From Hydrangea macrophylla (taxonomy: Eukaryota > Streptophyta > Magnoliopsida > Cornales > Hydrangeaceae), in the NCBI GenBank assembly GCA_033977485.1, contig CM066982.1:11709218-11773217 (forward strand): a stretch of DNA of 64,000 nt. Reading direction: 5' to 3'. Of the stretch, positions 1 through 10,092 are shown one piece after another. The notes below the pieces were generated by a model. That model had not been told where the DNA came from. It saw nothing but the letters and a program-made list of their open reading frames with translations, and searched no databases. Positions within the stretch are counted from its first letter, which is position 1. Each line of letters begins with the position of its first letter. The translations under genes and the position numbers were made by a program.

Positions 1-2108
1 GAAGGTAAGGTTAGGAGAGTGAAAGTGAGCTTCTTCCTTTGATTTTTAACTAAAAAGAAAGTTCTATACTTTGTTTTCTACTTCATTACTCCCATTTACT
101 TCACATTCAATACACCCAACCACCATTTTAGTGAGCATTTGTGAGATAGGAAGCTTCTTCCATGTCTAAAGTCACCATATATGAGTGAAACACCAAGCTA
201 CAAGTCCAAAATCATCATGAATATCATCTATTAATTACTTACTTGCTTGTTTACATATTATGCTTATCCCTCCTTAATCTCATTTCTTTTTTATTTTCTT
301 TATTTACTTACTAGTCTATCATGATCTAGATGATGGCATGAAGTTTGAGGTGAGTGAATCCTTATGGGTAGTAGCTCTTGACCTCAAAAACATGTTTGAT
401 AGAAAATGATTTCAACTTCAATACATTCCTATGTATTCTTGAAGTTGTCTTCAAAAAATGAAAACAATGTCTCCAACAATCTTGGAGGTTCTTGATATGA
501 GTTCAATATTGATATTTTAAGTGGTCATAATCTCCATTTAAGTGTTGAAAATATACTCTCAAAACCTTTATTTCAAAACCCCTCTTAAACCGCTCATTTA
601 GATTTCAAAGAATAAAACCCTAGTTCTTTCCAAAATCTTCAAAATAGTGAACAATCTGAGTTCAATGATTTCTCTAGGACTCAATACTCAAAGTATTAAC
701 ATGAGACTACTTGTAAAGCCTTCTTAACTCATTAGAGAACATCCATGATTTTTGGTTTGACTTGGAAACACTTGAAAGAGGTCCATTTGGACCCAAACAT
801 TCCTTCCAGACATTCTATTTTTGCTGTCACAAGCTTGGTTGACTTTCAACTTGTTTTACAGAAACTTTTTCCAAACGGAGTGGTCCCAACTCATTTGTCC
901 CTTGAACTTTAGTATCTTAGGGAACTTTCTGTATAAAATGGGCCTCCAAATATTTTGTTTTCATTTTCTACGATTTTTTGACATTTCAGTCGACAGAACA
1001 GATTCTGTTTTTGAGTAACCTTCATTGTTTATATGATTTCTCTCATTCTGTAATAGTTATTGAGGATTGGATTTTTGACATGTGTTTTAGACACAATAAG
1101 GATGATCTCCATGAAAAATAATTCCTTAACAACATTTCTAACCTCACTTTCCAATTTCCACAAGATCAAGTCACTGTTTTGTCCACTATTCACAGCAAGT
1201 GTACTTTTACTTTCATCCTTTGATTTGATGCTTATATGTACTTCAAATTAGTTCATATCCTAGGAAGTGTTTCATGCTACATTTTTACATATTCTATGAT
1301 GATTTCCTTTATGCATTCATTCATATTGTAGATTTCTAAGTCACTTTAGAAAGTCCATGTACACCAACACACTACAACCTTTGCACATTTTAGGGTCATA
1401 CATAGCATTCATGCAAGATTTGGGGTTTTTGTGACTCCTAATCTAAGAAGATTATAAGGATTGAACTTGATCACACGTCCATGCTTCCCCTAGATCTAAT
1501 CTTCCTTTCTCATCCGTCCCGGGGACTGAGAGGTCTTCTTTTCTCAAAGATTAACATGCATCATTCTAGTTTGCTAAGCATATTTTGATTTCTTTTATTT
1601 ATTTGTTTCAAAAACAATTCATGTCCCCTTTAGATTAGGAAAACTTAATTACTTGATATGTGATTAGACGATTTTTTCTAGGTTTGTTTGTGTGATCTTT
1701 CGCTTTACATTGTGTGATACTTGGTTAGATCTTATGAATGATATCTTATCTTTTGATCTTCCATTTCAAAATTCTTGTGTGATGTAATATACTATCATAG
1801 TATTAATTATCGAACCAAACATAGTATAAGATGATTATTTGAAAGCTAAATGAGGCCCGTCGAAAGACAGGGCGAGTTGAGGGTGTTTTAGTCGTGACAA
1901 AGGCTCCTTCCTCTCTCGTACTAAAACCCCAAGCCAAGTTTTTTGGTTATGAAAGGCCGGTGCCCTTTATCCGTTTGGGTGAGTCAAATTGGGTTTCTTG
2001 GTTCCGAAAAGACCAAGTGGCAACTCTGTATCTATTTTCAAAAGACTTTTTCTTTTCTCTTTTAAAACAATCTCAAACAAATAAGAGGTAGAATCCCGCG
2101 TGTCCACA
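1..2108 (+). repeat. 3' part of a Tat-type gypsy LTR; no gene
   Basis: AT-rich noncoding DNA with no ORF that resembles a protein. The right end (about 1,850-2,108) reads like the 3' end of a Tat-type Ty3/gypsy LTR: a short hairpin around 1,855-1,872, a TTTTAGTC block near 1,889, the AGTGGCAACTCTG motif near 2,020, and a terminal TGTCCACA at 2,101-2,108. The same arrangement of blocks closes the LTR that ends at 25,142, so the two are related but different families. Integrase-like coding sequence begins right after 2,108. The LTR start is not in the window. The boundary at 2,108 is inferred from the CA end and the abrupt change to coding sequence. Confidence 0.55.
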
Positions 2109-3060
2109 GGACCCCATATGAATGGGCACATATTAGCAAAGAAGATATTTTGACAAGGTTATTATTGGACGGCCTTAGACAGAGATTGCTGTGAATATGT
2201 CAGAAGATTCCATAAGTACTGTCAGATCCATGTAAATCTGATGCATACCCCGCCGTCCCAGCTGGATAACATGACCACACTTGGCCATTTTCGGTATGGG
2301 GTATAGATATTATTGGTGAAATAGATCCAAAGGCCTCCAATGGACACTGGTACATAATTGTGGCAATTAATTATTTCACTAAATGGGTAGAAGCGGCATC
2401 ATATGCGACTTTGAAGGCTAAAGATGTGGTGAGCTTCATTGAGAAAAATATAATTTACAGATATGGGGTTCCAAATGAGTTCATTTCGGATCTTGGTAGT
2501 CATTTCTAAGGTAAAGTCATCCCGCTCTTAGAGAAATATAAGAACACCCGCCACCAATCTTCCCCGTATAGAGCACAAACAAATGCGGCAATGGAAACAA
2601 CAAATAAAAATATTAAAGCAATCCTGGGGAAAATGACGGATACGTATAAAGATTGGCACGAGAAGCAGCCGTTCGCACTATGGGGATACCGGACCTCCGT
2701 GAGAACCTCTACAAGAGCTACGTTACATTCATTGGTTTGTGGGATGGAATTTGTCCTTCCAGTTAAAGTAGAAATACCCTCTCTTTAGGGTTTTGGCAGA
2801 ATATGAAGCTAGAGTGGATACGGGGAAGGTATGAGGAGTTGATGTTGCTTGATGAGAAAAGGTTGGCTGCAATAAATCATACTTGGAGATATCAGAAAAG
2901 GATAGCTTGTGCTTTCAACAAAAAGGTTCGCCCAAGGAAGCTTGCTAAGGGTGACCTGGTCCTCAAAAAACTTAAAGTACCTGTTTATGACCCCAGAGGA
3001 AAATTCAAACCCAACTGGGATCATTAAGACTCTCCTTTCCGGAGAGGCTGCCTACCTTAT
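2109..3060 (+). pseudogene. Ty3/gypsy (Tat-like) integrase, broken, main part
   Basis: Integrase region of a Tat-lineage gag-pol. It opens with GPHMNGHILAKKIL, typical of the Tat zinc-binding region. Core acidic residues are visible: Asp in WGIDIIGEI (about 2,300-2,325), Asp in EFISDLGSHF (about 2,480-2,505) and Glu in AAMETTNKN (about 2,585-2,612). The C-terminal part has the KKVRPRKLAKGDLVLKK motif (about 2,918-2,970). It is dead: stops near 2,150 and 2,210, a frameshift near 2,290, a stop just after the second Asp (about 2,508) and another frameshift near 2,787. The reading continues at 3,308 after an inserted element. The family call rests on motif recognition only. Confidence 0.85.
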
Positions 3061-3307
3061 TGTAACGACCCTGGTGTTGTGGGCGTGCTACTGTAGGTGC
3101 CTTTGTGGCTGCAGTAGGTGCTGGCAGGCTACACACTATGGGAAGTTCGTCCCACATCGCCTGGGTGTGGAAAAGTAATGTGCTATATATGTGTGGTTTC
3201 AAGTCTCCCTAGAAAGAGGCCTTTTGGGTAGTGACCCAAGAACAAATTCGTGCGGGTTTGGGCCCAAAGCGGACAATATCCTACTGAGCGAGACTTGGGT
3301 CGTGACA
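3061..3307 (+). mobile_element. TRIM-like solo LTR, 247 bp, TSD CTTAT
   Basis: A short noncoding insertion that starts TGTAACGACC and ends GGTCGTGACA, so it has TG...CA ends and an imperfect terminal inverted repeat. It is flanked by an exact 5-bp duplication, CTTAT at 3,056-3,060 and 3,308-3,312. It contains CCCACATCGCCTGGGTGTGG and a TATA-like TATATATG (about 3,184), features of small plant LTRs. It splits the C-terminal tail of the Tat integrase, whose reading resumes on the far side. Size, ends and TSD fit a solo LTR of a terminal-repeat retrotransposon in miniature. Family name not assigned. Confidence 0.85.
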
Positions 3308-3379
3308 CTTATGGACCTAGAAGGGGTTGAATTTAAACAGCCAATTAATCTCGATCACCTCAAAAAGTACTTTGCTTGA
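3308..3379 (+). pseudogene. Tat-like integrase C-terminal tail, after insertion
   Basis: After one copy of the CTTAT duplication the reading continues LMDLEGVEFKQPINLDHLKKYFA and stops at 3,377-3,379. This is the usual end of a gypsy integrase (a ...DLEG...PIN..HLKKYY pattern). It is the continuation of the reading frame that ends with GEAAYL just left of 3,061. The two pieces were one coding sequence before the 247-bp insertion. Confidence 0.8.
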
Positions 3380-3650
3380 GACCTCACAAGGATACTAAAA
3401 AATTAACAATAAAAATATATTCTAAACCACATAATAATACAGATAGTGAAATACACAGATAAACATTTAGGGTATTCCACAATGATCGTCTCAATTTCAG
3501 AGAGACGTCACAACAATAAAACATCAATTTTACCTAGTCTCAGAGGGTTCTCTTACACAAACACCCAATTCAACTCGTGAGTCACAACTCACTCCCACAT
3601 GTGCCACAAATGCACAACACATCACATTATCATGCATGCAATGTAATGAA
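3380..3650. other. No feature recognised
   Basis: Between the end of the Tat integrase and a minus-strand copia fragment. AT-rich, no ORF that resembles a protein and no clear LTR end. It may hold remnants of the Tat 3' noncoding region on the left. Confidence 0.4.
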
Positions 3651-3654
3651 ATAT

Positions 3655-4016
3655 GATAACATGCACACAGGTGTTATAGTAACCTTCCAATCATCGTTGG
3701 AAAACATTATAGTGCATCCCACACTAGCAAGTTGGCTCACATGAATCAAATTCCTCTTCAAGCATGGTACATGCCTAACATCATTTAATTTCTACATTGC
3801 TCCATTGGGTAACTTCACAGTCACCACACCCTTACCAATAATATTGCAAGGTTTATCATTCCCAATATAAACCCTCCCGAAGTTACCACGAACATAGTCC
3901 TCCATGACCTCCATGTTCGATGTAGCATGAAAAGAGGGTCCCGAATCTACAACCCAAGATTCCGTCAGAGTATCAAGAGATAAAATAAGAACATCTTTAA
4001 TGTCACTAGTCACTTG
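3655..4016 (-). pseudogene. Ty1/copia protease to pre-integrase fragment
   Basis: On the minus strand, 4,013 to 3,792 encodes a segment with SWVVDSGPSFHAT, the copia aspartic protease signature (Asp-Ser-Gly, with Pro in place of the usual Ala), then YIGNDKPCNIIGKGVV. After a stop at about 3,790 the same frame continues NDVRHVPCLKRNLIHVSQLA and reaches about 3,655, which is the normal continuation of copia polyproteins toward the pre-integrase domain. Both ends are cut off. On its right it abuts another copia fragment that lies on the opposite strand. Confidence 0.8.
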
Positions 4017-4345
4017 AGTATGTGGTTGCTTGTAAAGCCGTAAAGGAAGCTGCTTAGCTCAAGAAGCTCCTTATGGAGCTCGAGGTGGTACCAGCATCGC
4101 TGTCACCTATTACGCTATATTATGATAATAGTGGGGCAGTGGCTCAGTCCAAGGAACCAAGGAAAGGGAAAGCACGTAGATCGAAAATATCATCTAATTT
4201 GAGATATTGTTTAGCGTGGAGATGTGACTGTCTTCAAGATTGCCACCTCTGACAATCTTGCAGATTTGTTTACAAAGGCCTTGCCACAGAAGGTCTTTGA
4301 TCGTCATCTAGATAGTCTAGGTCTCAGATGTAATCATGTATGGCT
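4017..4345 (+). pseudogene. Ty1/copia RNase H C-terminal fragment
   Basis: The plus strand reads YVVACKAVKEA, then LKKLLMELEV, LYYDNSGAVAQSKEP, and in a shifted frame RKYHLI, RGDVTVFKIATSDNLADLFTKALP. This is the C-terminal third of a copia RNase H, including the Asp of the DNSGA motif. It has an in-frame stop near 4,055 and at least one frameshift near 4,165-4,210. It belongs with the 3' LTR that begins at 4,365; a polypurine stretch GCAAGTGGGAG sits between them. The upstream part of the element is missing. Confidence 0.85.
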
Positions 4346-5370
4346 GCGAGTGCAAGTGGGAGTTTGTTGGGTTTGTGCCCTCAAACCATTACTTTATGTA
4401 TGAGACATTAGCATTTTAATATATGGATGTCAGCTTTACATTTCATTATGTATGTTTCTTTCATGAGATGATTGTTTAATCCTTCAGTATCATAGTAAGT
4501 AATTTGTGTATGTATGAGATGTATACAATGAGATACAGATTACTATTCTTTGATACTTAGAATTTGTCGCAGTGGATAATGAGACTGGATATCTCATTAG
4601 GTTTACACTATAGCATAATTAACTACCATTGGATGGAGTGATGAATCTCAATCACTAGAGTATAGCTCTTAGTTGATATGCTGGTGCTTATAGTGCATTG
4701 ACGGACCTAAGCCTTCCTATTAACATTTAAGGCTGTCAACAGTTGATAGGAACTCATAACTTGTATAAGGTACGTGTTCTCAATCTTGAGACGATTATGA
4801 ACATAGACTGTGGATATGGATGCTTTGACTTACCAATCAGTGAGGTCTATAAAAGATCAACACTTGGGTATCTTGGGTATGTCATGTTCACAGGGTTGTG
4901 AACATATATTGTCAAGATAGAATCTACCCTCTGATTTAGAGTAAGCATTCCCTTGAGAATGTCACCAAGTTAATTACTGAGAACTGCAGTCTTGTTGATA
5001 AGTAGTTATCAACATGTTTGGTAATCATGAGAGGTGAATGAGACTCAAGGAATACAAGAAGTAATCATGATTTAGGTTGACAGTAATAGTTATTCGACTA
5101 CCTAAATATGATCACGAATGCTGAAGGTAGAGGGACATTAGTACACCATACAAGTCTAGTTATCACTTTGGATATATTCTTTTGCGTTGGAGTTCAATTA
5201 TCCTTTTATAGTGGAGTAAACGTTAACTGATCAGTTGGTTAGTTTACTGATCAAAGAGTTTGGTCATGGAAATTAACAACTGGTCTGAGCCAACAATAAA
5301 GAACCTAGGAGGTCCCACTCTTAGCTCTGCTAGGATGCTTGGAAAGGCACATAAGGATTTTTTCATGGCG

Positions 5371-5482
5371 GGTTCGATCGATCCAAGAGTCTCGATTGAT
5401 TGAAGTCTTGGCAGGTTCAATCGCTCAAAGGTGGTTCGATCGATCAAAGGTTCGATCGATCGAAGCCATTTTGATCGCTTGA
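5371..5482 (+). repeat. TCGATCGATC palindrome cluster in the LTR
   Basis: About six variants of a TTCGATCGATCR unit within 112 bp: near 5,373, 5,390, 5,416, 5,434, 5,451 and 5,470. The core CGATCG is a perfect palindrome. The last copy ends about 22 bp before the TATA box at 5,504, so the cluster sits in promoter-proximal U3. Confidence 0.8.
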
Positions 5483-5503
5483 ATGTTAGGTCTATTATGG
5501 AAA

Positions 5504-5514
5504 TTTATAAATAG
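5504..5514 (+). promoter_or_regulatory. TATA box of LTR H
   Basis: TTTATAAATAG in a plant TATA context, within the LTR at 4,365-5,834 and just downstream of the CGATCG cluster. Transcription would start about 30 bp further right, near 5,540. Confidence 0.6.
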
Positions 5515-5834
5515 GGTAACTGCATCTAGAAAAAAGAGTTCGTCGTTTTATTATACCAGAAGCTGCAAAAACTATTTTAGGGTTCCCAAAACCCACTCTA
5601 TCCTCTCTGTTAGGATTCCCACCAACCTTAGCCTTTTCGGGAGCATCCACAGGAGTCATAAGAGTGAAGATCATCTAGTCGAGGCTGCTGGAAATAAGAG
5701 ATTTCAGAATTGGGTTCAAGACTGTGAGGTATAATTCTTATTCGCCTCTTGTACACATCTATGGAATTGACGAGTAGTAGATCCTGGGCTAACAAAAAGC
5801 TTTTATAACTCAATCTTTCCGCTACGTGTTTACA

Positions 5835-7028
5835 ATAAGTTTAAACCCGATTTTTCCTTCAAAAGTCATTATCGGTAAAACCCTACACTCTGACTTTTCA
5901 AATTCCAATGGTTTGCGCATTGGCACTTTGTTTGATGCCCTAGGATGGACTCCTTTCTTATCCATTTTTCTCAGCCTACTTACCCCACCCTTGTCCGCGA
6001 GTTTTTCTCTAATCTCACTCCTTCGCCACAAGCCATTTCTTTTTCCTCCATGGTTAGAGGTGTTAAACTCATAGTTACTCCTATTCTTGTTATTCTGATT
6101 TTTGGTATCCCTATGGACAATATTCGCCACTATGAGGATAATAAGTGGAACACCGGGTTTGGTTATGACCTGTTGATTACCTGTAGGAAAATTTTTGGAA
6201 ACCCTGAATTGGCTCTCCCATCCAAACCCTTTGCCTCTCAGCTCACTTTTGAGACTCGTCTCCTCCACCACATTATTACATACACTCTCCTTCCTCGCGC
6301 AGGTGGTCGTGACTATGTTTCCTACTTTGATTTTTTTTGCTATGGTGTATTCTAGAAGGAGAGAAGTTTGATTTTTCCTTTCTCTTTTGTAAACACATTT
6401 GTGAGACACAGAAAAAAAAAATCAAAAACCAGGTCCCTCCCTTTAGGCATGGCTCTTACCTCTATTTTTCATCATTTCAAGGTCCCCCTTGATGACATTG
6501 AACATCATGACCCCATAGTTCATGACGTCTATTCCACCACCACTCTCTCTTACATGGTCTATAAGCTTGAGGGTGGCGTGTTAGTCCCTAAGGCGCCTCG
6601 TCCTGCTTGTACCCCTCCTCCTCCTTCTAGTACCGCTACCTCCTCCCTCTGCTACCACCAACACTGCCTTATCTATTGATGCTCCCTCCACTTCTACTCC
6701 TTCTGTTGCTACTGATATTCCATCTTCCTTAACTCTTCCTGATCTCACAAAGCAGTTCTCCATTATCACCGCCTCCATTGATTCTCTATCCACTACCTTC
6801 ACCTCTCTCTACACTGCCTTATCCACTAGTGTCTCCACTCTCTTTGCTACCGTCACCACCCATCTTACCACCATTCATACTGATATTCACGACCTTAGCA
6901 CTTCTATTTTATTCTTTGCACTACTTCAGCTACTACTCAGGAGTTGGTAGATCATCGTTTGGCACAGATGCAGTCCAGCGATGATGCTCGTGATGATATC
7001 TGTGCGATTCGGACTCGCCTCCAATTTT
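5835..7028 (+). pseudogene. extra ORF of a Sirevirus-like element (putative plant transposon protein family), broken
   Basis: Several plus-strand frames form one decayed protein. Recognisable parts are LVREFFSNLTPSPQ (about 5,990-6,030), MVRGVKL, VILIFGIPMDNIRHYE (about 6,080-6,135), and after a stop at 6,353-6,355 SLPLGMALTSIFHHFKVPL (about 6,440-6,490). A Pro/Ser/Thr-rich stretch follows, then a helical tail ending ELVDHRLAQMQSSDDARDD and a stop near 7,026. The order fits the plant family often named 'putative plant transposon protein' (PF20167-like), from memory of its motifs. At least three frameshifts and one stop are present. It lies upstream of a Sirevirus-type 3' LTR, where such elements carry extra or env-like ORFs. 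Confidence 0.6.
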
Positions 7029-7436
7029 GACAGCCTTGTTTGATCTCTTATTGATTTTGCTTTTGGTGAAAATGTATAGATGGTTATCCAGATCTATGAT
7101 AGTCTTTTGGATAGATATCTAGATAGATGACTTTTGTTATTGGATATCTAAGTAGCTTGATTTTGTATTAGGATAGTACAGGTTAACACATTCTTTTGTA
7201 TTCATGTCATCCCATTTGTATCTAAAACTATCTTTTGCAAATATATTATATTGCTTTCTTTTGACGTTTGTTTAAATGTTATCCATGCTAGTATTTGTAT
7301 TATTGATTGTATTATCTTGTTGATGTTAATGCTTCTTGTGGTATTGGTATATCTATTTGTGTAATAACCATGGGAAGATGATGATTCCTTATTATTGGTG
7401 ATTCCCCCACCCCACCCCTCACCCCATCCTTCAACT

Positions 7437-7664
7437 CACTCAAAGAGGGGGAGATTCTCTCCATTTTTGAGTTTTTTTGTTGATGACAAAAGGGGGAGAA
7501 TATCCATGTTGCTCTATTCTTACTCTTATTACTCATGAACCTTAAATTATGACTTGCTTATCCACATGATCTTCAATTTGCTTTATCTATCTTGATTTGA
7601 TTCGTTATTGTCATTATATTTTCTTGGGCAACTAGTAGTTTGTCATCATCAAAAAGGGGGAGAT
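7437..7664 (+). promoter_or_regulatory. three polypurine tracts before the 3' LTR
   Basis: Three near-identical purine blocks precede the LTR: AAAGAGGGGGAGATT near 7,441, ACAAAAGGGGGAGAAT near 7,487 and AAAAAGGGGGAGATTG at about 7,651-7,666. The last one abuts the LTR start. Such tracts prime plus-strand DNA synthesis. Repeated tracts upstream of the 3' LTR are a known trait of Sireviruses. Confidence 0.75.
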
Positions 7665-7930
7665 TGTTAGCCCCAAGGGTTTTACCTTACGTAATTTTGA
7701 TGATTAACAAACTATGAAATTGAGTACTTATGTTTATCTTTAGTTTATTGTCCAAACATAACTTTATAATCTTGATGGATATTCAAATAAAAGCCTCTTG
7801 GAAGATCAATTTTACTTGGATTGTACTTATAGGATTCTATGTAAAGTTAGTTAGAATATTTTTCTAAGACAAGGGCTTAAAAATTTGACAAAACATTTAA
7901 AACATTCAAAATTGTTTTTCACTAGAAAAA

Positions 7931-8140
7931 CAGTCAACTAGATAGTTTTCCCAGTCGAAAAAACACTTCAAAGTTCAGTCGACTAATGGTGAAACCAGTC
8001 GACTGATTTGTGTTCTGAAAACATGGTTTCTGCTGCAAAGCCTTCTGTCGACCAAAACCTTCCTTCAGTCGACTGTTTTAATGGCGCATTTCATTTAGTT
8101 TGAAATGCAGTCGACTGGATCACGAACCCAGTTGACTGGA
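7931..8140 (+). repeat. CAGTCGACTG palindrome cluster in Sirevirus-like LTR
   Basis: Eight exact or degenerate copies of CAGTCGACTG within 210 bp, near 7,931, 7,951, 7,976, 7,995, 8,046, 8,076, 8,108 and 8,130. The cluster precedes the TATA-like site near 8,238. Dense palindrome clusters upstream of TATA are known from Sirevirus LTRs; the motif itself is what the sequence shows here. Confidence 0.85.
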
Positions 8141-8408
8141 TTACTGCGCAGAACAATAGCGGCTCTTTTCATAGGATTTTGACTTAGCATTAATTGCTCC
8201 CAAATACCTCAAACATTTTGAATTTTAAGGAGAGTACTTATACTCATTTGAAATTGGTTGTTGAGCACTCAATCACATTCATTCAATACTCATTCATTGC
8301 AATCAAAGATTCAAGCCCTAGTTTGTGAGATTCAATCTACTTGCTCTAGATTTATTTGTAATTCCTTGAGAGCTATTAAAAAGAGCTATTAATTGTGTTC
8401 ATCTACTC

Positions 8409-8409
<1 letters not shown>

Positions 8410-8444
<35 letters not shown>
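8410..8444. repeat. (GA)n microsatellite
   Basis: About 17 AG units inside the Sirevirus-like LTR, downstream of the TATA-like site, so probably in the transcribed leader. Confidence 0.95.
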
Positions 8445-8449
<5 letters not shown>

Positions 8450-8814
8450 CAGTTATAACCAAACAATCTGTTATCCTTGAAGTTGTAAAGAAGGGTTGGT
8501 GTAACCCTTGCTCCAAGTGAAGGGTTTTTTCATTAGAGGAGTAAAGAAGTTTAATAAGAACTTGTAAGAGAGGTTTGACCTTCACCCAAAGAAGGTTGTT
8601 TAGTGGAATCCTCAAGAGGTGTTCTTGAGGGGTGGACGTAGGGCGCGGATTGCGGATTGTCGAACTATTTGAAAACTCGGTTTGCAAGTGTCTCTTTCCC
8701 TTTCTCTTTATTCATTGTTTATAATTGGTTATTATGATTGCTTAACTTTTAATTTGCCATTAGTCGTTAGTAATCTTATTCACCCCCCCTGTAAGGATTA
8801 CTTTTGGGCCAACA

Positions 8815-10092
8815 GATGCAATTACATTTATTGATGCTCCTTTTTAGAAAGAAGCAATTAACGATGAACTTGATTCTATTATTGCTAATCATACTTGAGA
8901 ACTTGTAGACTTGCCTGTTTATATTAAGCCTATTGGTTGTAAATGGGTTTTTAAGAAAAAGATTAAATCGGATGGTAGTATTGATAAATTTGAGGCAAGG
9001 TTGGTAGCCAAAGGCTATAACCAAAAACATGACATTGACTATTTCGATACTTATTCTCCGGTAACTAGAATTGCATCTATTAGAAAGTTATTTGCCATTG
9101 CATCCATGTATAAACTTTTTGTGCATCAAATGAATGTCAAAACTGCATTTCTAAATGGTGATCTAGAAGGAAAAATTTACATGGAGCAACCCGAGGGTTA
9201 TTAAGTTCCTGGACAAAAGAATAAGGTTTGTAAATTAATTAAATCCTTATATGGTTTGAAACAAGCTCCTAAACAATGGCAAGAAAAATTTGATAATGTT
9301 ATGACTTCTAATGGATTTGCTATTAATGGCGCCGATAATTGCATTTACTATAAATGTTTTGATGATGGTGTTGTCATTATCTGTTTATATGTTGATGACT
9401 TGTTGATTTTTGGAACAAGTATAGATATTGTAATTGCTACAAAGAAATTTCTTGCTTCTAATTTTGATATGAAAGATATGGGTGTAGCTAATGTTATTTT
9501 GGGAATTAAAATCATAAGGGAAAATAATTCCATCACTTTATCACAATCTCATTTTGTTGAGAATATGTTAAAGAATTTGAGCATGCTGATTATACGCCAT
9601 TGTCTACTCCATATGATGCTAAAGTGCATTTAGTTAAAAATAGTGGTGATAGTGTTTCACAAAATGCGTATGCACAAGCTATTGGTAGCTTGATGTATTT
9701 GATGAATAACACTCATCCTAATATTGCATATGCAGTTGGTAGATTGAGTAGATATACTCATAATCCTAGTGTTGATCATTAGAATGCATTATCTAGATTA
9801 TTGAGATATTTGAAGGGCACTATTAATTATGGTTTAACTTATTGCGGTTATCCCTCTGTGCTAGAGGGCTATTGTGATGCTAATTGGATTTCTGATACAG
9901 ATGAGTTAAAGCCTACTAGTGGCTATGTGTTCACATTAGCAGGTGGTGCAATATCTTGGAAATCCTCAAAGCAAATTGTAACTGCAAGATCGACAATGGA
10001 ATCCGAGTTGATTGCTTTAGAGAAGGCTTGTTCCAAAGGAGAGTAGCTAAGGAGTTTTTTGGCGGACATTCCATTGTTGAACAAGCAAATTC
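8815..10092 (+). pseudogene. copia element A: reverse transcriptase and RNase H, first part
   Basis: Starts abruptly at the Sirevirus LTR border inside the reverse transcriptase. Visible motifs are KPIGCKWVFKKK, ARLVAKGYNQ, QMNVKTAFLNGDLEG, YGLKQAPKQW and the catalytic LYVDDLLIFG (about 9,385-9,415). RNase H follows with [20 protein letters not shown] and [16 protein letters not shown]. In-frame stops lie near 8,848, 8,896, 9,202 and 9,780, with a frameshift near 9,580-9,600 and a stop at 10,044. At 10,092 the sequence is split by element B and resumes at 18,556. Not functional. Confidence 0.9.

Larger units (their letters stand above)
4365..5834 (+). repeat. copia 3' LTR (element H)
   Basis: Begins TGTTGGGTTTGTGCCCTC directly after the RNase H remnant and its polypurine tract. 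The proposed end is CTACGTGTTTACA at 5,834, which gives TG...CA ends and a length of 1,470 bp. The promoter lies late in the LTR: a palindrome cluster at 5,371-5,482 and TATA box TTTATAAATAG at 5,504-5,514, leaving about 300 bp of R-U5. There is no second LTR in the window, so the right boundary is inferred from the CA end and the start of unrelated coding sequence at about 5,835. Confidence 0.65.
7665..8814 (+). repeat. 3' LTR of a Sirevirus-like copia element
   Basis: Starts TGTTAGCCCCAAGG right after the polypurine tract and ends GGGCCAACA at 8,814, giving 1,150 bp with TGTTRG...CAACA-type ends. It contains a palindrome cluster (7,931-8,140), a TATA-like TTATAC near 8,238, a GA microsatellite at 8,410-8,444 and the run of Cs before the end that is usual in this lineage. 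The sequence right of 8,814 is reverse transcriptase of a different copia element (A), so the Sirevirus apparently inserted into A. Its 5' LTR is not seen. Confidence 0.85.

Noticed and set aside
7931..8140. Palindrome cluster as a CRISPR-like array
   Set aside because: Units are 10-12 bp, degenerate and irregularly spaced inside a plant LTR; there are no constant repeats with unique spacers of equal length.
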